From DATAFF01 sp044870245 (lineage in GTDB: Bacteria; Pseudomonadota; Alphaproteobacteria; Rhizobiales; Aestuariivirgaceae), in NCBI GenBank assembly GCA_044870245.1, contig JBIOYR010000089.1, positions 1 to 57,828 of the forward strand: a stretch of DNA of 57,828 bases, read 5' to 3'. Shown here piece after piece: positions 35,064 to 44,129 of the stretch (its first letter is position 1; each line of letters opens with the position of its first letter). A program made the position numbers and the translations under genes. The notes below the pieces were generated by a model. It was given only the letters and a program-made list of their open reading frames with translations. It was not told the DNA's origin and did not search any database.

Positions 35064-35237
35064 ATGCGTGATCATGAGTTGGATGTCTGTGATTGCCCAG
35101 CCTGCATGCCCGCCTGCGAAAGAACGGGCGTGCGGTGCTTCATTGTGTGCAGCCGCTGCGTCGACCGGGTGGAAACCGACGAGATCGGACCGCTGAAGAG
35201 CGTGACCGTGAGGGTCAATCGGCGCCCGTCCGCGTAA
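35064..35237 (+). CDS. Very small Cys-rich protein (57 residues)
   Basis: An ATG at 35064, with GGGGGA about 9 nt upstream, opens a 57-codon frame ending at 35237. The protein has seven cysteines in the first 32 residues (C9, C11, C14, C18, C25, C29, C32), arranged as CxCxxC...C and CxxxCxxC. This pattern suggests a zinc- or iron-sulfur-binding knuckle. It lies between the broken SDR gene and a flavin oxidoreductase gene. No known family is recalled. Confidence 0.6.
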   Translation: MRDHELDVCDCPACMPACERTGVRCFIVCSRCVDRVETDEIGPLKSVTVRVNRRPSA

Positions 35238-35336
35238 CCGGTCGAGCAGTGAACCTGGCATGAATGGGGCGTTCAGTTTTCATTCCGAACCGGGCGCCGA
35301 AGCTGGCCATCTGGCTTCTCGAGAAGGATGGTCCTC

Positions 35337-36713
35337 ATGCCGGCTCCAGCACACTATGATCGCATCAACGAACTCGCGCCCGATTTCGGCGGATTGTTCC
35401 TCCAGCCGCATGATGATGGCTATGAGGCGGCGCGGCGCGTCCATAACGGCCTGGTCGACAAGCGCCCGGCGTTGATTGCGCGCTGTAGCGGCGTGGCCGA
35501 TGTGATCGCCGCCATCGAGCTGGCCCATAAGCTCAATCTCGATATTGCCGTCCGCGGAGGCGGCCATAATGTCGCAGGTCGCGCCACCATCGAAGGCGGC
35601 CTGATGATCGATCTCGCGACGATGAAGGGTGTGTTCGTCGATCCCGAGATGCGCACCGCCCGCGCCCAGGGTGGCGTGACCTGGGCCGGATTCAACCGTG
35701 AAACACAAGTCCACGGTCTTGCAACCACTGGCGGTGTCGTCTCCTCGACCGGAATTGCCGGGCTCACGCTCGGTGGCGGATTGGGCTGGCTGATGAGCAA
35801 ATACGGCATGGCCGTCGACAATCTCCTGTCCGCCGAGGTCATAACGGCCAATGGCGAGTTGCTTCAGGCCAGCGCCGAGGACAACCCCGACCTGTTTTGG
35901 GGCCTCCGCGGTGGCGGCGGCAATTTCGGCGTGGTGGCATCGCTGGAATACCGGCTTCATCCCATCGGCCCGATGGTGACCGGTGGGCTGATTGCCTATC
36001 CCTTCCAGATGGCGCGCGATGTTCTCCGCCACTTCCGTGACGTGACCGCGTCGCTGCCCGACGAGATGACGGTGTTTGCTGGCCTGGTCCACGCGCCCGA
36101 CGGTTCCGGCGAGAAGCTCGCCATCATGGCGCTCTGTCACTGCGGCCCGCTCGAGACAGCCAGGGCCGCCGTCGAGCCGATCAAGAGCTTCGGCGCGCCG
36201 ATCCTCGACACCATTGGCCCACGACCCTACTGCGAGCTGAATGCGATGCTCGACGGCGCCTATCCCAAGGGCGCGCTCAACTATTGGAAGTCGAGCTTCC
36301 TCGATCGCCTCGACGACCAGACCATCGAAACCATGATCGAATGGTTCACCCGCTGCCCGACCCCGATGGGTCAGTTGCTGCTCGAGCATTTCCACGGCGC
36401 AGCCACCCGCGTCCCGGTCAACGCCACCGCCTTTCCGCACCGCACCGTCGGTTACAACGCGGTCGTCCTTTCCGAATGGATGGAAAAGACGATCACCAGC
36501 CGCTGCATTGCCTGGGCCAAGGACAGCTATGCCGCATTGGCGCCCTTCGCCGCCGCCGGCCGCTATGTGAATTACCTCGGCGACGACGAGCCCGGCGATC
36601 CGGCCGCCGCTGCCTATGGCTCGAACTATGCCCGGCTCCGGAAGATCAAGGCCAAATACGACCCGCGCAACATTTTCCACATGAACCAGAACATCACCCC
36701 CGCCTCGGCGTGA
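35337..36713 (+). CDS. Berberine-bridge-type FAD-binding oxidoreductase
   Basis: This 458-residue flavoprotein has a PCMH-type FAD domain with covalent-His motif RGGGHNVAG (H77) and GGGLGWLMSKYG, and a C-terminal BBE motif YGSNYARLRKIKAKYDPRNIF. The second covalent Cys of bicovalent members is not apparent, so FAD is probably attached only through the His. Such enzymes oxidise alcohols, sugars or secondary metabolites with oxygen. It starts at 35337 after GAGAAGG; an ATG at 35328 is an alternative. The heptamer repeat copy C follows. Confidence 0.9.
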   Translation: MPAPAHYDRINELAPDFGGLFLQPHDDGYEAARRVHNGLVDKRPALIARCSGVADVIAAIELAHKLNLDIAVRGGGHNVAGRATIEGGLMIDLATMKGVFVDPEMRTARAQGGVTWAGFNRETQVHGLATTGGVVSSTGIAGLTLGGGLGWLMSKYGMAVDNLLSAEVITANGELLQASAEDNPDLFWGLRGGGGNFGVVASLEYRLHPIGPMVTGGLIAYPFQMARDVLRHFRDVTASLPDEMTVFAGLVHAPDGSGEKLAIMALCHCGPLETARAAVEPIKSFGAPILDTIGPRPYCELNAMLDGAYPKGALNYWKSSFLDRLDDQTIETMIEWFTRCPTPMGQLLLEHFHGAATRVPVNATAFPHRTVGYNAVVLSEWMEKTITSRCIAWAKDSYAALAPFAAAGRYVNYLGDDEPGDPAAAAYGSNYARLRKIKAKYDPRNIFHMNQNITPASA

Positions 36714-36719
36714 GCGCAA

Positions 36720-36740
36720 CTCTTCCTGCTGCCCACTGCC
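36720..36740 (-). repeat. Heptamer dispersed repeat, degenerate copy C
   Basis: CTCTTCCTGCTGCCCACTGCC lies between convergent stops and touches the stop of the proline racemase-like gene. It has the CTCTTCC lead and two imperfect heptamers but lacks the second arm. Confidence 0.5.
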
Positions 36741-37775
36741 TCATTCATTCGCCGGCCAGGTGTCGGTGAGCTTGTAGCCGGTCGGGAACGGATCTGTCGG
36801 GTCGAGCACATACTGGTGGAACGCGGTGATCCAGGCGCGCCCGGTGATCGACACCGCCACCGTCGGGATCGATCCGATCCGCCCCTCTTCGAGGATCGCG
36901 CCGATGAACCGGGTGCCGATCAGGCTCTCATGCACGAATGGCTCGCCGAGCCCGATCTCACCCTTGCCATGCATGATCGCGAGGCGAGCGGTCGTTCCTG
37001 TTCCACACGGGCTTCGGTCGTGGCGGCCCGGTGAAACGACGACGGTGTTCTTCGCTGTCTTGACACCGTTCTCGACGCGCAAGGGCCCGGCAAACAGGGT
37101 CTGGTTGATCGTGTGTATCTCCGGGTTCTCGGGATGAACTGCCGGGATCTGCACTGCTGCCGCCCGCTTGATCTTCTCGCCGAGCTCGACGAGATCACGC
37201 GCCTCGGACGGCTCGAGACTGATGCCAAGCGCCTTGGCATCGACCATCGCGTGGATCATCCCGCCATAGGCGACATCAACCATGAGCGTGCCGATGCCCG
37301 GCACCTCCACCGGCCGCTGCAGGCCGAACACGAAGGCTGGCACATTGCGGAACGTCACGCTCTCGCATTTGCCGTCGCGACAATGCGCCTCGACCGAAAC
37401 GAGGCCGCCAGGGGCCTCGAGCGTCAGCCGGGTCACCGGCTCGCGCATCGGCACCATTCCCGTCTCGAGCAGCGCCGTGACCGTGCAGATCGTGTTGGTG
37501 CCGGACATCGGTACGTAATACTCGGATTCCATGATGATGAAGCCGGCATCCGCCTCCGGCCTGGTCGCTGGAAGAACGAGATTGACGCACTGGGCCACCT
37601 TGCCGCGCGGCTCGTGCAGCAGGAACTGCCGGAGCTCGTCGGCCTGCGTCTTGAGATAGGTCATCTTCTCGAACATCGTCTTGCCGGGAACGTCGATGAC
37701 GCCGCCGGTGATGACCTCATTGTGCTCACCCTCGGCATGAACGCCGACCACATTGATCAGACGGGAAAATCGCAT
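36741..37775 (-). CDS. Proline racemase superfamily protein with Ser/Cys pair
   Basis: This 344-residue protein has the superfamily fold with S91 in PMSGTNTIC and C257 in RSPCGTGTTARLA, with D253 nearby. True proline racemases and hydroxyproline epimerases have Cys and GHG in the first motif, while 3-hydroxyproline dehydratases use Cys with Thr. The Ser/Cys pair and GTN in place of GHG set it apart. Its likely job is epimerisation or dehydration of a proline-like substrate, but the exact reaction is open. It is divergent from the DddQ-like cupin gene. Confidence 0.85.
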   Translation of the reverse strand: MRFSRLINVVGVHAEGEHNEVITGGVIDVPGKTMFEKMTYLKTQADELRQFLLHEPRGKVAQCVNLVLPATRPEADAGFIIMESEYYVPMSGTNTICTVTALLETGMVPMREPVTRLTLEAPGGLVSVEAHCRDGKCESVTFRNVPAFVFGLQRPVEVPGIGTLMVDVAYGGMIHAMVDAKALGISLEPSEARDLVELGEKIKRAAAVQIPAVHPENPEIHTINQTLFAGPLRVENGVKTAKNTVVVSPGRHDRSPCGTGTTARLAIMHGKGEIGLGEPFVHESLIGTRFIGAILEEGRIGSIPTVAVSITGRAWITAFHQYVLDPTDPFPTGYKLTDTWPANE

Positions 37776-37858
37776 CTTCGCACCACCGAGATTGACGAAA
37801 CCGCATGGAAGGTGGAAACACTAGCCGGATTCCAGCGGTTGAGGAGAGGCTTGGTTCG

Positions 37859-38461
37859 ATGATCAGCGAAACCTCCGCTTCGGCGCGATCGGCGCTGCAG
37901 GAATTCCTCGCCGCGCTCGAGGCTGCAATCTCTCTTGCCGAGCCGTCGGAACCGGCCGCCCAAGTCGTGCGGCGCGTGTTTGGCGCCACAAGATCGGCTG
38001 ACGGACTGCCGCCCGCCGCCGGCGAGGCGCTGCCGGTCTGTGCGCTGCTCGATCAGGCCCTGGCAACCGCCATGGCAAGCGGCTCTCCCGCCGCGACGGT
38101 GGCCGCCCGGCTTGCCAGGCTGGCGCCCAATCTCAATTGGTACCAGCGGGGAGGATCTGAGACCGCCACCCCGGCTTTCCGTAACGGCCATGCCAACGCC
38201 TACATTATCGAGCCGGGTCGTGTGGCTTCGGCCAAGGATGTGACGATCGGTGTGTCGCTGATGGCACCGGACCTTCAGTATCCGGATCATCGCCATCCGC
38301 CGGCAGAAGTCTACTACAGCCTGTCGCCCGGCTCCTGGCGCCAGGGCGAGGGACCATGGGTCACGCCGGGTATCGGCGGGTTGGTCCACAACCCGTCGAA
38401 CGTCGTCCATTCCATGCGCTCGTCCGACACCCCGCTTCTCGCCATCTGGTGCCTGTCCTAA
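37859..38461 (+). CDS. DddQ-like cupin (DMSP lyase family)
   Basis: This 200-residue protein ends in a cupin domain. The residues Y141, H144, H146, E150, Y152 and H184 fall at the same spacing as the metal ligands and catalytic residues I recall for DddQ DMSP lyase (Y120, H123, H125, E129, Y131, H163). The N-terminal 100 residues are helical, also as in DddQ. DddQ cleaves dimethylsulfoniopropionate into dimethyl sulfide and acrylate. No acrylate pathway gene is nearby, so the substrate could be another compound. The start follows GAGG at 9 nt. Confidence 0.72.
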   Translation: MISETSASARSALQEFLAALEAAISLAEPSEPAAQVVRRVFGATRSADGLPPAAGEALPVCALLDQALATAMASGSPAATVAARLARLAPNLNWYQRGGSETATPAFRNGHANAYIIEPGRVASAKDVTIGVSLMAPDLQYPDHRHPPAEVYYSLSPGSWRQGEGPWVTPGIGGLVHNPSNVVHSMRSSDTPLLAIWCLS

Positions 38462-39444
38462 CCGCCGACGAGCCCGGCGGTGATCTGGTAGGACCTGAGG
38501 CGGCTCTGATGATCGAAGATCTGCGACGCGATCATCAGCTCGTCCACCTCGGTTCGTGCAATGAACGCCTCGATTGTCTGGCAAACCTGATCGCCGGTGC
38601 CGATGGCGGTGCAGGCCATCACCTGATCGAGAATGTGGGACTCGCCTGGCGCGAGTGTCTCGCGGTAATTGCGGACCGGCGGCTTGAGCCGGCCCGGCCG
38701 TCCGCTGCGGAGATTGACGAAGGCCTGCTGCATCGACGTCGCGAGGAGCTGAGCCTGCTCCTCGCTGTCGGCGGCGAAGACATTGAATCCGGCCATCACA
38801 TGGGGCTTTGCCAATTGCTCCGATGGCTGGAAGCGCTGGCGATAGATGTCGATGGCCGGCATCAACTGTGCCGGCGCGAAATGTGATGCGAATGCGAAGG
38901 GAAGCCCCAGGGCTGCCGCGAGCTGCGCGCCGAACAGGCTCGAGCCCAGGATCCAGATCGGCACCCTGAGACCGGCGCCGGGAACCGCCCGCACCAGCTG
39001 GCCTGGCTCCGGATCGCGGAAATAGGTCATGAGCTCGACCACGTCATTGGGGAACTGATCGACGCTGGAATCCAGATTCCGCCTGAGCGCCCGCGCCGTC
39101 ACCGGATCGGATCCCGGTGCCCGCCCAAGCCCGAGATCGATTCGTCCGGAAAAGAGCGATTCGAGCGTCCCGAACTGCTCGGCAATCACCAGCGGTGCGT
39201 GGTTGGGCAGCATGATGCCCCCGGCGCCGACCCGGATTGTCGATGTACCATTTGCAACATGGGCGATCAGCACCGCCGTCGCCGCACTCGCGATGCCCGG
39301 CATGCTGTGATGCTCCGCCAGCCAGAACCGCCGGTACCCCCAGCGCTCCGTATGCTGAGCAAGATCGCGCGAATTGCGGAACGACTGCGCCGCATCGCCG
39401 CCTTCGACGATCGGTGCGAGATCAAGAACCGAGAGTGAAACCAT
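38458..39444 (-). CDS. LLM-class flavin-dependent oxidoreductase (luciferase-like)
   Basis: This 328-residue protein has the bacterial luciferase fold: LSVLDLAPIVEGG at the N-terminus, FWLAEHHSMPGIASAAT, RVGAGGIMLPNHAPL and GRIDLGLGRAPGSDP. Members of the MsnO8-like group use reduced FMN or coenzyme F420. The stop overlaps the DddQ-like gene stop by 4 bp in convergent orientation. Substrate unknown. Confidence 0.9.
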   Translation of the reverse strand: MVSLSVLDLAPIVEGGDAAQSFRNSRDLAQHTERWGYRRFWLAEHHSMPGIASAATAVLIAHVANGTSTIRVGAGGIMLPNHAPLVIAEQFGTLESLFSGRIDLGLGRAPGSDPVTARALRRNLDSSVDQFPNDVVELMTYFRDPEPGQLVRAVPGAGLRVPIWILGSSLFGAQLAAALGLPFAFASHFAPAQLMPAIDIYRQRFQPSEQLAKPHVMAGFNVFAADSEEQAQLLATSMQQAFVNLRSGRPGRLKPPVRNYRETLAPGESHILDQVMACTAIGTGDQVCQTIEAFIARTEVDELMIASQIFDHQSRLRSYQITAGLVGG

Positions 39445-39523
39445 GGCCTGTCACGGAGTGCGGGATCTTTTTTATGGGCGCGAGCTTATATGGGAGCCGG
39501 ACACAAGAAAAACAGAACGCCCG

Positions 39524-40504
39524 ATGCGACTGCGGCATTTCTCGGTGGGATTATCCTTGGCTCTCATGAGCTTGATGGCTGAGCCCGGTTGGTCGAAGAG
39601 CCTCGATCCCGACGCCATCAACCGAGCCAGCCTTTCGCATGATGCGGCGAAGTCCGCTCCCCTCATGGTGAAGCTTCAGCTGCTGCTCGATCGCGCCGGC
39701 TTCTCGCCGGGGTTGATCGACGGCCGGCCGGGGTCGAACCTTACGCAAGCCATTGCCGCCTATGAGGCCGCGCACGGCCTGAAGGCGGATGGGAAGCTTG
39801 ATGACGAGCTCTGGCGCGCGCTTGCCGAATCCGATGCCGACCCCGTTCTCGAGGACTACACGATTACCGGCGACGACGTCGAAGGTCCCTTCGTCAAGCA
39901 CATACCCGACAAGCTCGAGGACATGGCAAAGCTCGACAAGCTCGGTTACTCGAGCCCGCGGGAGCTCCTGGCTGAGCGCTTCCACATCGATGAGAAGCTG
40001 CTCGAGGCGTTGAATCCCGATGCCGACCTCACCAAGGCTGGCACCAGGATCATCGTCCCGAAGCTGGCGAAGGACCGCAAGAGCGCCAAGGTCGCGCGGA
40101 TAGAGGTCGACAAGAAGGAGAAGGCGGTCCGCGCCTTCGACAAGGACGGCACGCTCGTCGCCTTTTATCCGGCGACCATCGGCAGCAAGGAGAAGCCTGC
40201 GCCGGACGGCACCTACAAGGTGCGCGCCGTCGCCGAGAATCCCACCTACTACTACGATCCCGACGATCTGAGCTTCAAGGGCGTGGAGACCAAGGAGGAG
40301 TTCAAGATCGCGCCGGGTCCCAACAATCCGGTCGGCTCGGTCTGGATCGATCTCACCAAGGAGACCTATGGCATCCATGGCACGCCGGACCCGGCGAGCA
40401 TCGGCAAGACCTCCTCGCATGGCTGCATCCGCCTCACCAATTGGGATGCCGAGACGCTGGCGAAGATGGTCGGCAAGGGCACGGTGGTCGAGTTCAAGGG
40501 CTAG
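39524..40504 (+). CDS. L,D-transpeptidase (YkuD) with peptidoglycan-binding domain
   Basis: This 326-residue secreted protein has a signal (LSLALMSLMAEPGWS), a PG_binding_1 domain (LQLLLDRAGFSPGLIDG), and a C-terminal YkuD domain with H285 and C301 (HGTPDPASIG...HGCIRL). It makes 3-3 cross-links or anchors outer membrane lipoproteins. The start at 39524 gives a normal signal peptide. It is divergent from the luciferase-like gene. Confidence 0.93.
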   Translation: MRLRHFSVGLSLALMSLMAEPGWSKSLDPDAINRASLSHDAAKSAPLMVKLQLLLDRAGFSPGLIDGRPGSNLTQAIAAYEAAHGLKADGKLDDELWRALAESDADPVLEDYTITGDDVEGPFVKHIPDKLEDMAKLDKLGYSSPRELLAERFHIDEKLLEALNPDADLTKAGTRIIVPKLAKDRKSAKVARIEVDKKEKAVRAFDKDGTLVAFYPATIGSKEKPAPDGTYKVRAVAENPTYYYDPDDLSFKGVETKEEFKIAPGPNNPVGSVWIDLTKETYGIHGTPDPASIGKTSSHGCIRLTNWDAETLAKMVGKGTVVEFKG

Positions 40505-40564
40505 AGCGAAGACGCGCGGAGGAGCCCTCGTCACTGCGCGTCTTCAGTTTGCGTTGATGCGATG

Positions 40565-40858
40565 CTACGCAACGTTGCCCAGGATCTTGCCGATTTCGCT
40601 TGCACTATAGGCCCGCAAGGTCTGTGTACGAACATTCCCCTGCATGCCCAATGCCAGGCCGAGACCGGTGATCGCCTCGTCATTCGGCGCATCGATGATG
40701 GCGACGACGTCGTGGGCTCCCAGCGTCCAGAACATGTCGCGCACCTTCACGTCCTTCTTCTTCGCCATCTCCTTGAAGACATCGGCGCGCTTCACGGTGT
40801 CCTTGACATTGCGAATGCCTTGATCGGTGAAGTTTGCCAGAATGACATAGGTTGCCAT
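40565..40858 (-). CDS. GYD-domain protein
   Basis: This 97-residue protein belongs to the small GYD family, seen from MATYVILANFTDQGIRNVKD and GAHDVVAIIDAPNDEAI. The GYD motif itself is altered (LGAHDVV). Function of the family is unknown. It is isolated between the transpeptidase and MDR genes, with a GGAGGGA site just upstream of the start. Confidence 0.85.
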   Translation of the reverse strand: MATYVILANFTDQGIRNVKDTVKRADVFKEMAKKKDVKVRDMFWTLGAHDVVAIIDAPNDEAITGLGLALGMQGNVRTQTLRAYSASEIGKILGNVA

Positions 40859-40952
40859 GGGTCCCTCCTTCGGGACGACCCCCGGCGGTTTCCGCGCCAT
40901 CAGCGGACGCGGAAGACTAGCACTTTCCGGTCGGCACCGGTCCGAAAACTTC

Positions 40953-42041
40953 CTAGGAATGCCGCCCCGGCACGGGGGTCCAGATTCTGTCGGGCTGCAT
41001 GACCAGCTTGCCGACGAATTCCTTGGCCATGAACGCCGTCTGCGCCTCCCTGATCCGCGACAGCGGAAAGGTCTGCCACAGCAGCGGCTTCACTTTGCCC
41101 TCCTCGATATGACGGTGCAGCCGGCGGAATGCCGAGCGCGTGCCTTGCGACGACCCGTGAAGCTGCAGGTGCTTCAGATAGACCGTACGCAGATCGAGCG
41201 TGACCACCGGGCCGCCGATAGCCCCCGCCGTCGTGTAACGCCCCTCGGGCCGCAGAATGTTGATCAGCTCGCCGAACATTGCGCCCGCCACCAGATCGGC
41301 GACCACATCGATCGGCTCGCCCCGGGTGGCGGCATGGACCTGCTCGGCAAGCTGGCCAGCGCCCCGCGTGATCACCGCTTCCGCACCGATCTCCTTGACC
41401 GCCTGTTCTTTGCCGCGCCCGACAATGGCATAGGGAATGGCGCCGCGCGCCCGGGTGAGCTGCACGAGGCCTGAGCCGACGCCGCCGGAGGCGCCGGTGA
41501 TCAGCACCCGCTCGCCCGCCTTGACTGCGGCGCGGTCGAGCATGTGCTCGCCGGTGAGATAGGCGCAGCAGAAGGTGGCAAGCTCGGCATCGGTGATCGC
41601 CGCTGTGGTCTCATAGGCATTCTCCGCCGGTGCCACCATGAACTCGGCATAACCTCCATCGCGACCATGACCGATATAGTCGATCTCGGCGAGCGATGAG
41701 CCATCGCCATTATAGATCGAGAAATCGACCATGACCCGCTCGCCGATTCGGCTGCGCGGCACGGCGTCCCCGACATCGATGATCCGGCCGACCGTATCGG
41801 CACCCTGGATGCGCGGGAATGTCAGGGTGTTCTCGAGCCCGCCGCGACGCCAGCTCGCCACCGCGCTCGCGTCCTCGTCCGTCCCATAGGCGCCCTCGCG
41901 CACCCAGACATCGGTGTTGTTCATGCCGCATGCCGAGACCTCGATCAGCACCTCGTCGGCCGCTGGAACGGGAACCGGCACGTCATGGCGAACCTCGAGC
42001 TTGTCGAGTCCGCCATGACCGGTGAGCAGGACCGCCTGCAT
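40953..42041 (-). CDS. Zinc-type alcohol dehydrogenase-like (MDR) oxidoreductase
   Basis: This 362-residue medium-chain dehydrogenase has a GroES-like N-terminus (EVLIEVSACGMNNTDVW) and Rossmann motif GASGGVGSGLVQL. It resembles quinone oxidoreductase or NADPH:enone reductases. A zinc site is not clear beyond a Cys near 38. The start codon directly follows the stop of the GST gene, so they are coupled. Confidence 0.88.
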   Translation of the reverse strand: MQAVLLTGHGGLDKLEVRHDVPVPVPAADEVLIEVSACGMNNTDVWVREGAYGTDEDASAVASWRRGGLENTLTFPRIQGADTVGRIIDVGDAVPRSRIGERVMVDFSIYNGDGSSLAEIDYIGHGRDGGYAEFMVAPAENAYETTAAITDAELATFCCAYLTGEHMLDRAAVKAGERVLITGASGGVGSGLVQLTRARGAIPYAIVGRGKEQAVKEIGAEAVITRGAGQLAEQVHAATRGEPIDVVADLVAGAMFGELINILRPEGRYTTAGAIGGPVVTLDLRTVYLKHLQLHGSSQGTRSAFRRLHRHIEEGKVKPLLWQTFPLSRIREAQTAFMAKEFVGKLVMQPDRIWTPVPGRHS

Positions 42042-42740
42042 CTAACGCACCGAGGCAGCGGTCTGGTTGAACAGGATCCGCCGCGCCTCCTCGGTCATGG
42101 TGCTCGCCGATGAATAGCTCGGGGCAACCCCTTCATAGGCACGGATGGTTGCGGGGCGCGCCTTGATCGCCTCGAACCAGCGCTTGAGATGAGGAAAATC
42201 ATCGAGCTTCTGGCCATGCGATGCGTGAGGAACGATCCACGGATAGGACGCGATATCGGCGATGGAGAAATCCTTGGCAAGGAAGGGGCGATCGCTGAGC
42301 CGCTTGTTCATGACGGCATAGAGCCGGTTGGTCTCGTTGGTATAGCGGGTAATGGCGTAGGGCACCTTCTCCGGTGCGTAGACATTGAAATGGCCGTTCT
42401 GACCGGCCATCGGCCCGAGATTGGCGACCTGCCAGACCAACCATTGCAGCGCATCGACGCGGCCGCGAATATCCTCCGGGATCAGTCGGCCGGTTTTTTC
42501 GGCGAGATAGAGCAGGATCGCCCCGGATTCGAAGATCGAGATTGGCGAGCCGCCCTGCGCCGGGACGTTGTCGACGATGGCCGGCATGCGGTTGTTCGGA
42601 GAGATCGCCAGGAATTCCGGCTTGAACTGGTCGCCGGCCCCGATATTGACCGGATGGATGCGGTATTCGATCCCAAGCTCCTCCAGTGCCATTGTGATTT
42701 TGTGACCATTGGGAGTCGGCCAGTAATAGAGGTCGATCAT
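42042..42740 (-). CDS. Glutathione S-transferase (YfcG/Ure2-like)
   Basis: This 232-residue protein has the GST N-terminal thioredoxin-like domain (LYYWPTPNGHKITMALEELG, then NNRMPAIVD and SIFESGAILLYLA) and a helical C-terminal domain. It resembles the YfcG disulfide-bond/GST group. It is coupled to the MDR gene by abutting stop and start. Confidence 0.92.
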   Translation of the reverse strand: MIDLYYWPTPNGHKITMALEELGIEYRIHPVNIGAGDQFKPEFLAISPNNRMPAIVDNVPAQGGSPISIFESGAILLYLAEKTGRLIPEDIRGRVDALQWLVWQVANLGPMAGQNGHFNVYAPEKVPYAITRYTNETNRLYAVMNKRLSDRPFLAKDFSIADIASYPWIVPHASHGQKLDDFPHLKRWFEAIKARPATIRAYEGVAPSYSSASTMTEEARRILFNQTAASVR

Positions 42741-42819
42741 CGGGGCACCTGTCAGTGAACGGACATTGGTACGGAGATGATGTGGACCCGGCCCGAGGTC
42801 AAGGCAAGCCGGTTTCCGT

Positions 42820-44028
42820 TCAGCGGTGGTCCGGGAGCCGCGGCTGCAGCATCAAGGCAAGCGGGCACACCACAAGTGCCGTGATCGCGGTGGCGACGGT
42901 CGCCCATTGGGCGCCGATGAAGTCGCCGGCGAAGCCGTAAAGGATGGGGGTCACCGCCCCTGAACCGATCGTGCCGGTGTAGAACAGCGCGAAGGCGCGG
43001 GCCGTCTGGTCTGGGCGCACGAGCTCGGGAACCGTGCCGTAGAGCACCGATGACGTGCCGTTCAGCATGAAGCCGAGCACCGGCATCAGCACCAGCGCGA
43101 GGGTCAGCGGTGCGCCGAGCACCAGCAGGATCAGCAGAGCGGTGCTGACCTCCGTGAGAATGACCGTGCTTCGCATGCCGAACCGCTTGCCGAGCGGTCC
43201 GCAGCCGAATTTGCCGGCCGCCCCGCCGATGAACACCGCCGCAAGCGCAAAGCCGATCACCGGCAGCGAGGCGCCCTTGGCCTGCAGCAGAAAAGGCAGG
43301 AAGGTGAGCAGCGCCATGCGCACAGCGCTGTCGAGCACGCCCATCGCGAACAGGATCCAGAAGCCATCGCGATCGACCTGCGCGGTCCTCTCCGGCTCGT
43401 TCGGTGCCTTGAAATCGATTCGCGGCATCATCAGTGCAATGACGATGGCGACAGCGAGCCCGATCAGCGCCAGCACTTCCAGCGACGCCCGCCATGACAT
43501 CATCGTCAGGAGCAGCGCAGTCAGCGGCGGAAACGCCGCTTTCCCGAGATCGCCGGTGAAATTGTAGGTGCCGAGCGGGCCGCGTGCCTCCTCGCCATAG
43601 GCCCGCGCCACCGCGGTCGAGGCGATCGGATGCTGCGTGCTCGACCCGGCGCCCGACAGGCTGAGCCCGATGCAAAGCCCGATCAGACCGCCCGCCAGGC
43701 CTGCAATGGCAAAACCGATGGCGGCAAGTGCCGTTCCGGCCACCAGAACGCGCCGCGCCCCGAAGCGTTCGGCGAGAATTCCCGCCGGCAGCTGCAAGGC
43801 GGCCATCGCGCCGGCATAGAGCCCGCGCAAAGCAGCCAGCATTCCGTAGCCTAGAGCGAATTCCGCCTGCCAGACCGGCAGGAGCACATAGATCAGGTCG
43901 GTGTAGCCGTCATGAAGCGCATGGGCAGTTCCGGCAAGCGTCAAGACGCGCCGCGGCCGTGGGCCACCCTCGGCCTCGAGCCTGGGCGTCGCTTGCGCAC
44001 TGCCTTCTCCGATCTGATCGCCCTTCAT
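42820..44028 (-). CDS. MFS transporter, Fsr-like
   Basis: This 402-residue membrane protein has about 12 spans and the MFS loop GILAERFGARRVLVAGTALAA. The N-terminal sequence HALHDGYTDLIYVLLPVWQ resembles the fosmidomycin-resistance protein Fsr. It likely exports a small drug or metabolite. It is divergent from aceK with 101 bp between the starts. Confidence 0.9.
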   Translation of the reverse strand: MKGDQIGEGSAQATPRLEAEGGPRPRRVLTLAGTAHALHDGYTDLIYVLLPVWQAEFALGYGMLAALRGLYAGAMAALQLPAGILAERFGARRVLVAGTALAAIGFAIAGLAGGLIGLCIGLSLSGAGSSTQHPIASTAVARAYGEEARGPLGTYNFTGDLGKAAFPPLTALLLTMMSWRASLEVLALIGLAVAIVIALMMPRIDFKAPNEPERTAQVDRDGFWILFAMGVLDSAVRMALLTFLPFLLQAKGASLPVIGFALAAVFIGGAAGKFGCGPLGKRFGMRSTVILTEVSTALLILLVLGAPLTLALVLMPVLGFMLNGTSSVLYGTVPELVRPDQTARAFALFYTGTIGSGAVTPILYGFAGDFIGAQWATVATAITALVVCPLALMLQPRLPDHR

Positions 44029-44129
44029 CGGAATTGCCGTCGAGACCCCGTCATCAAACTGTTACAATTCCATCAATGACAGTGGACGGCCGGTGGTGGC
44101 AAATCTTTTCGCAGGCTGAAGGGTAGGCC

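Noticed and set aside
35280..36719. A 479-codon minus-strand frame
   Set aside because: Antisense of the flavin oxidoreductase, which has clear motifs and a start signal.
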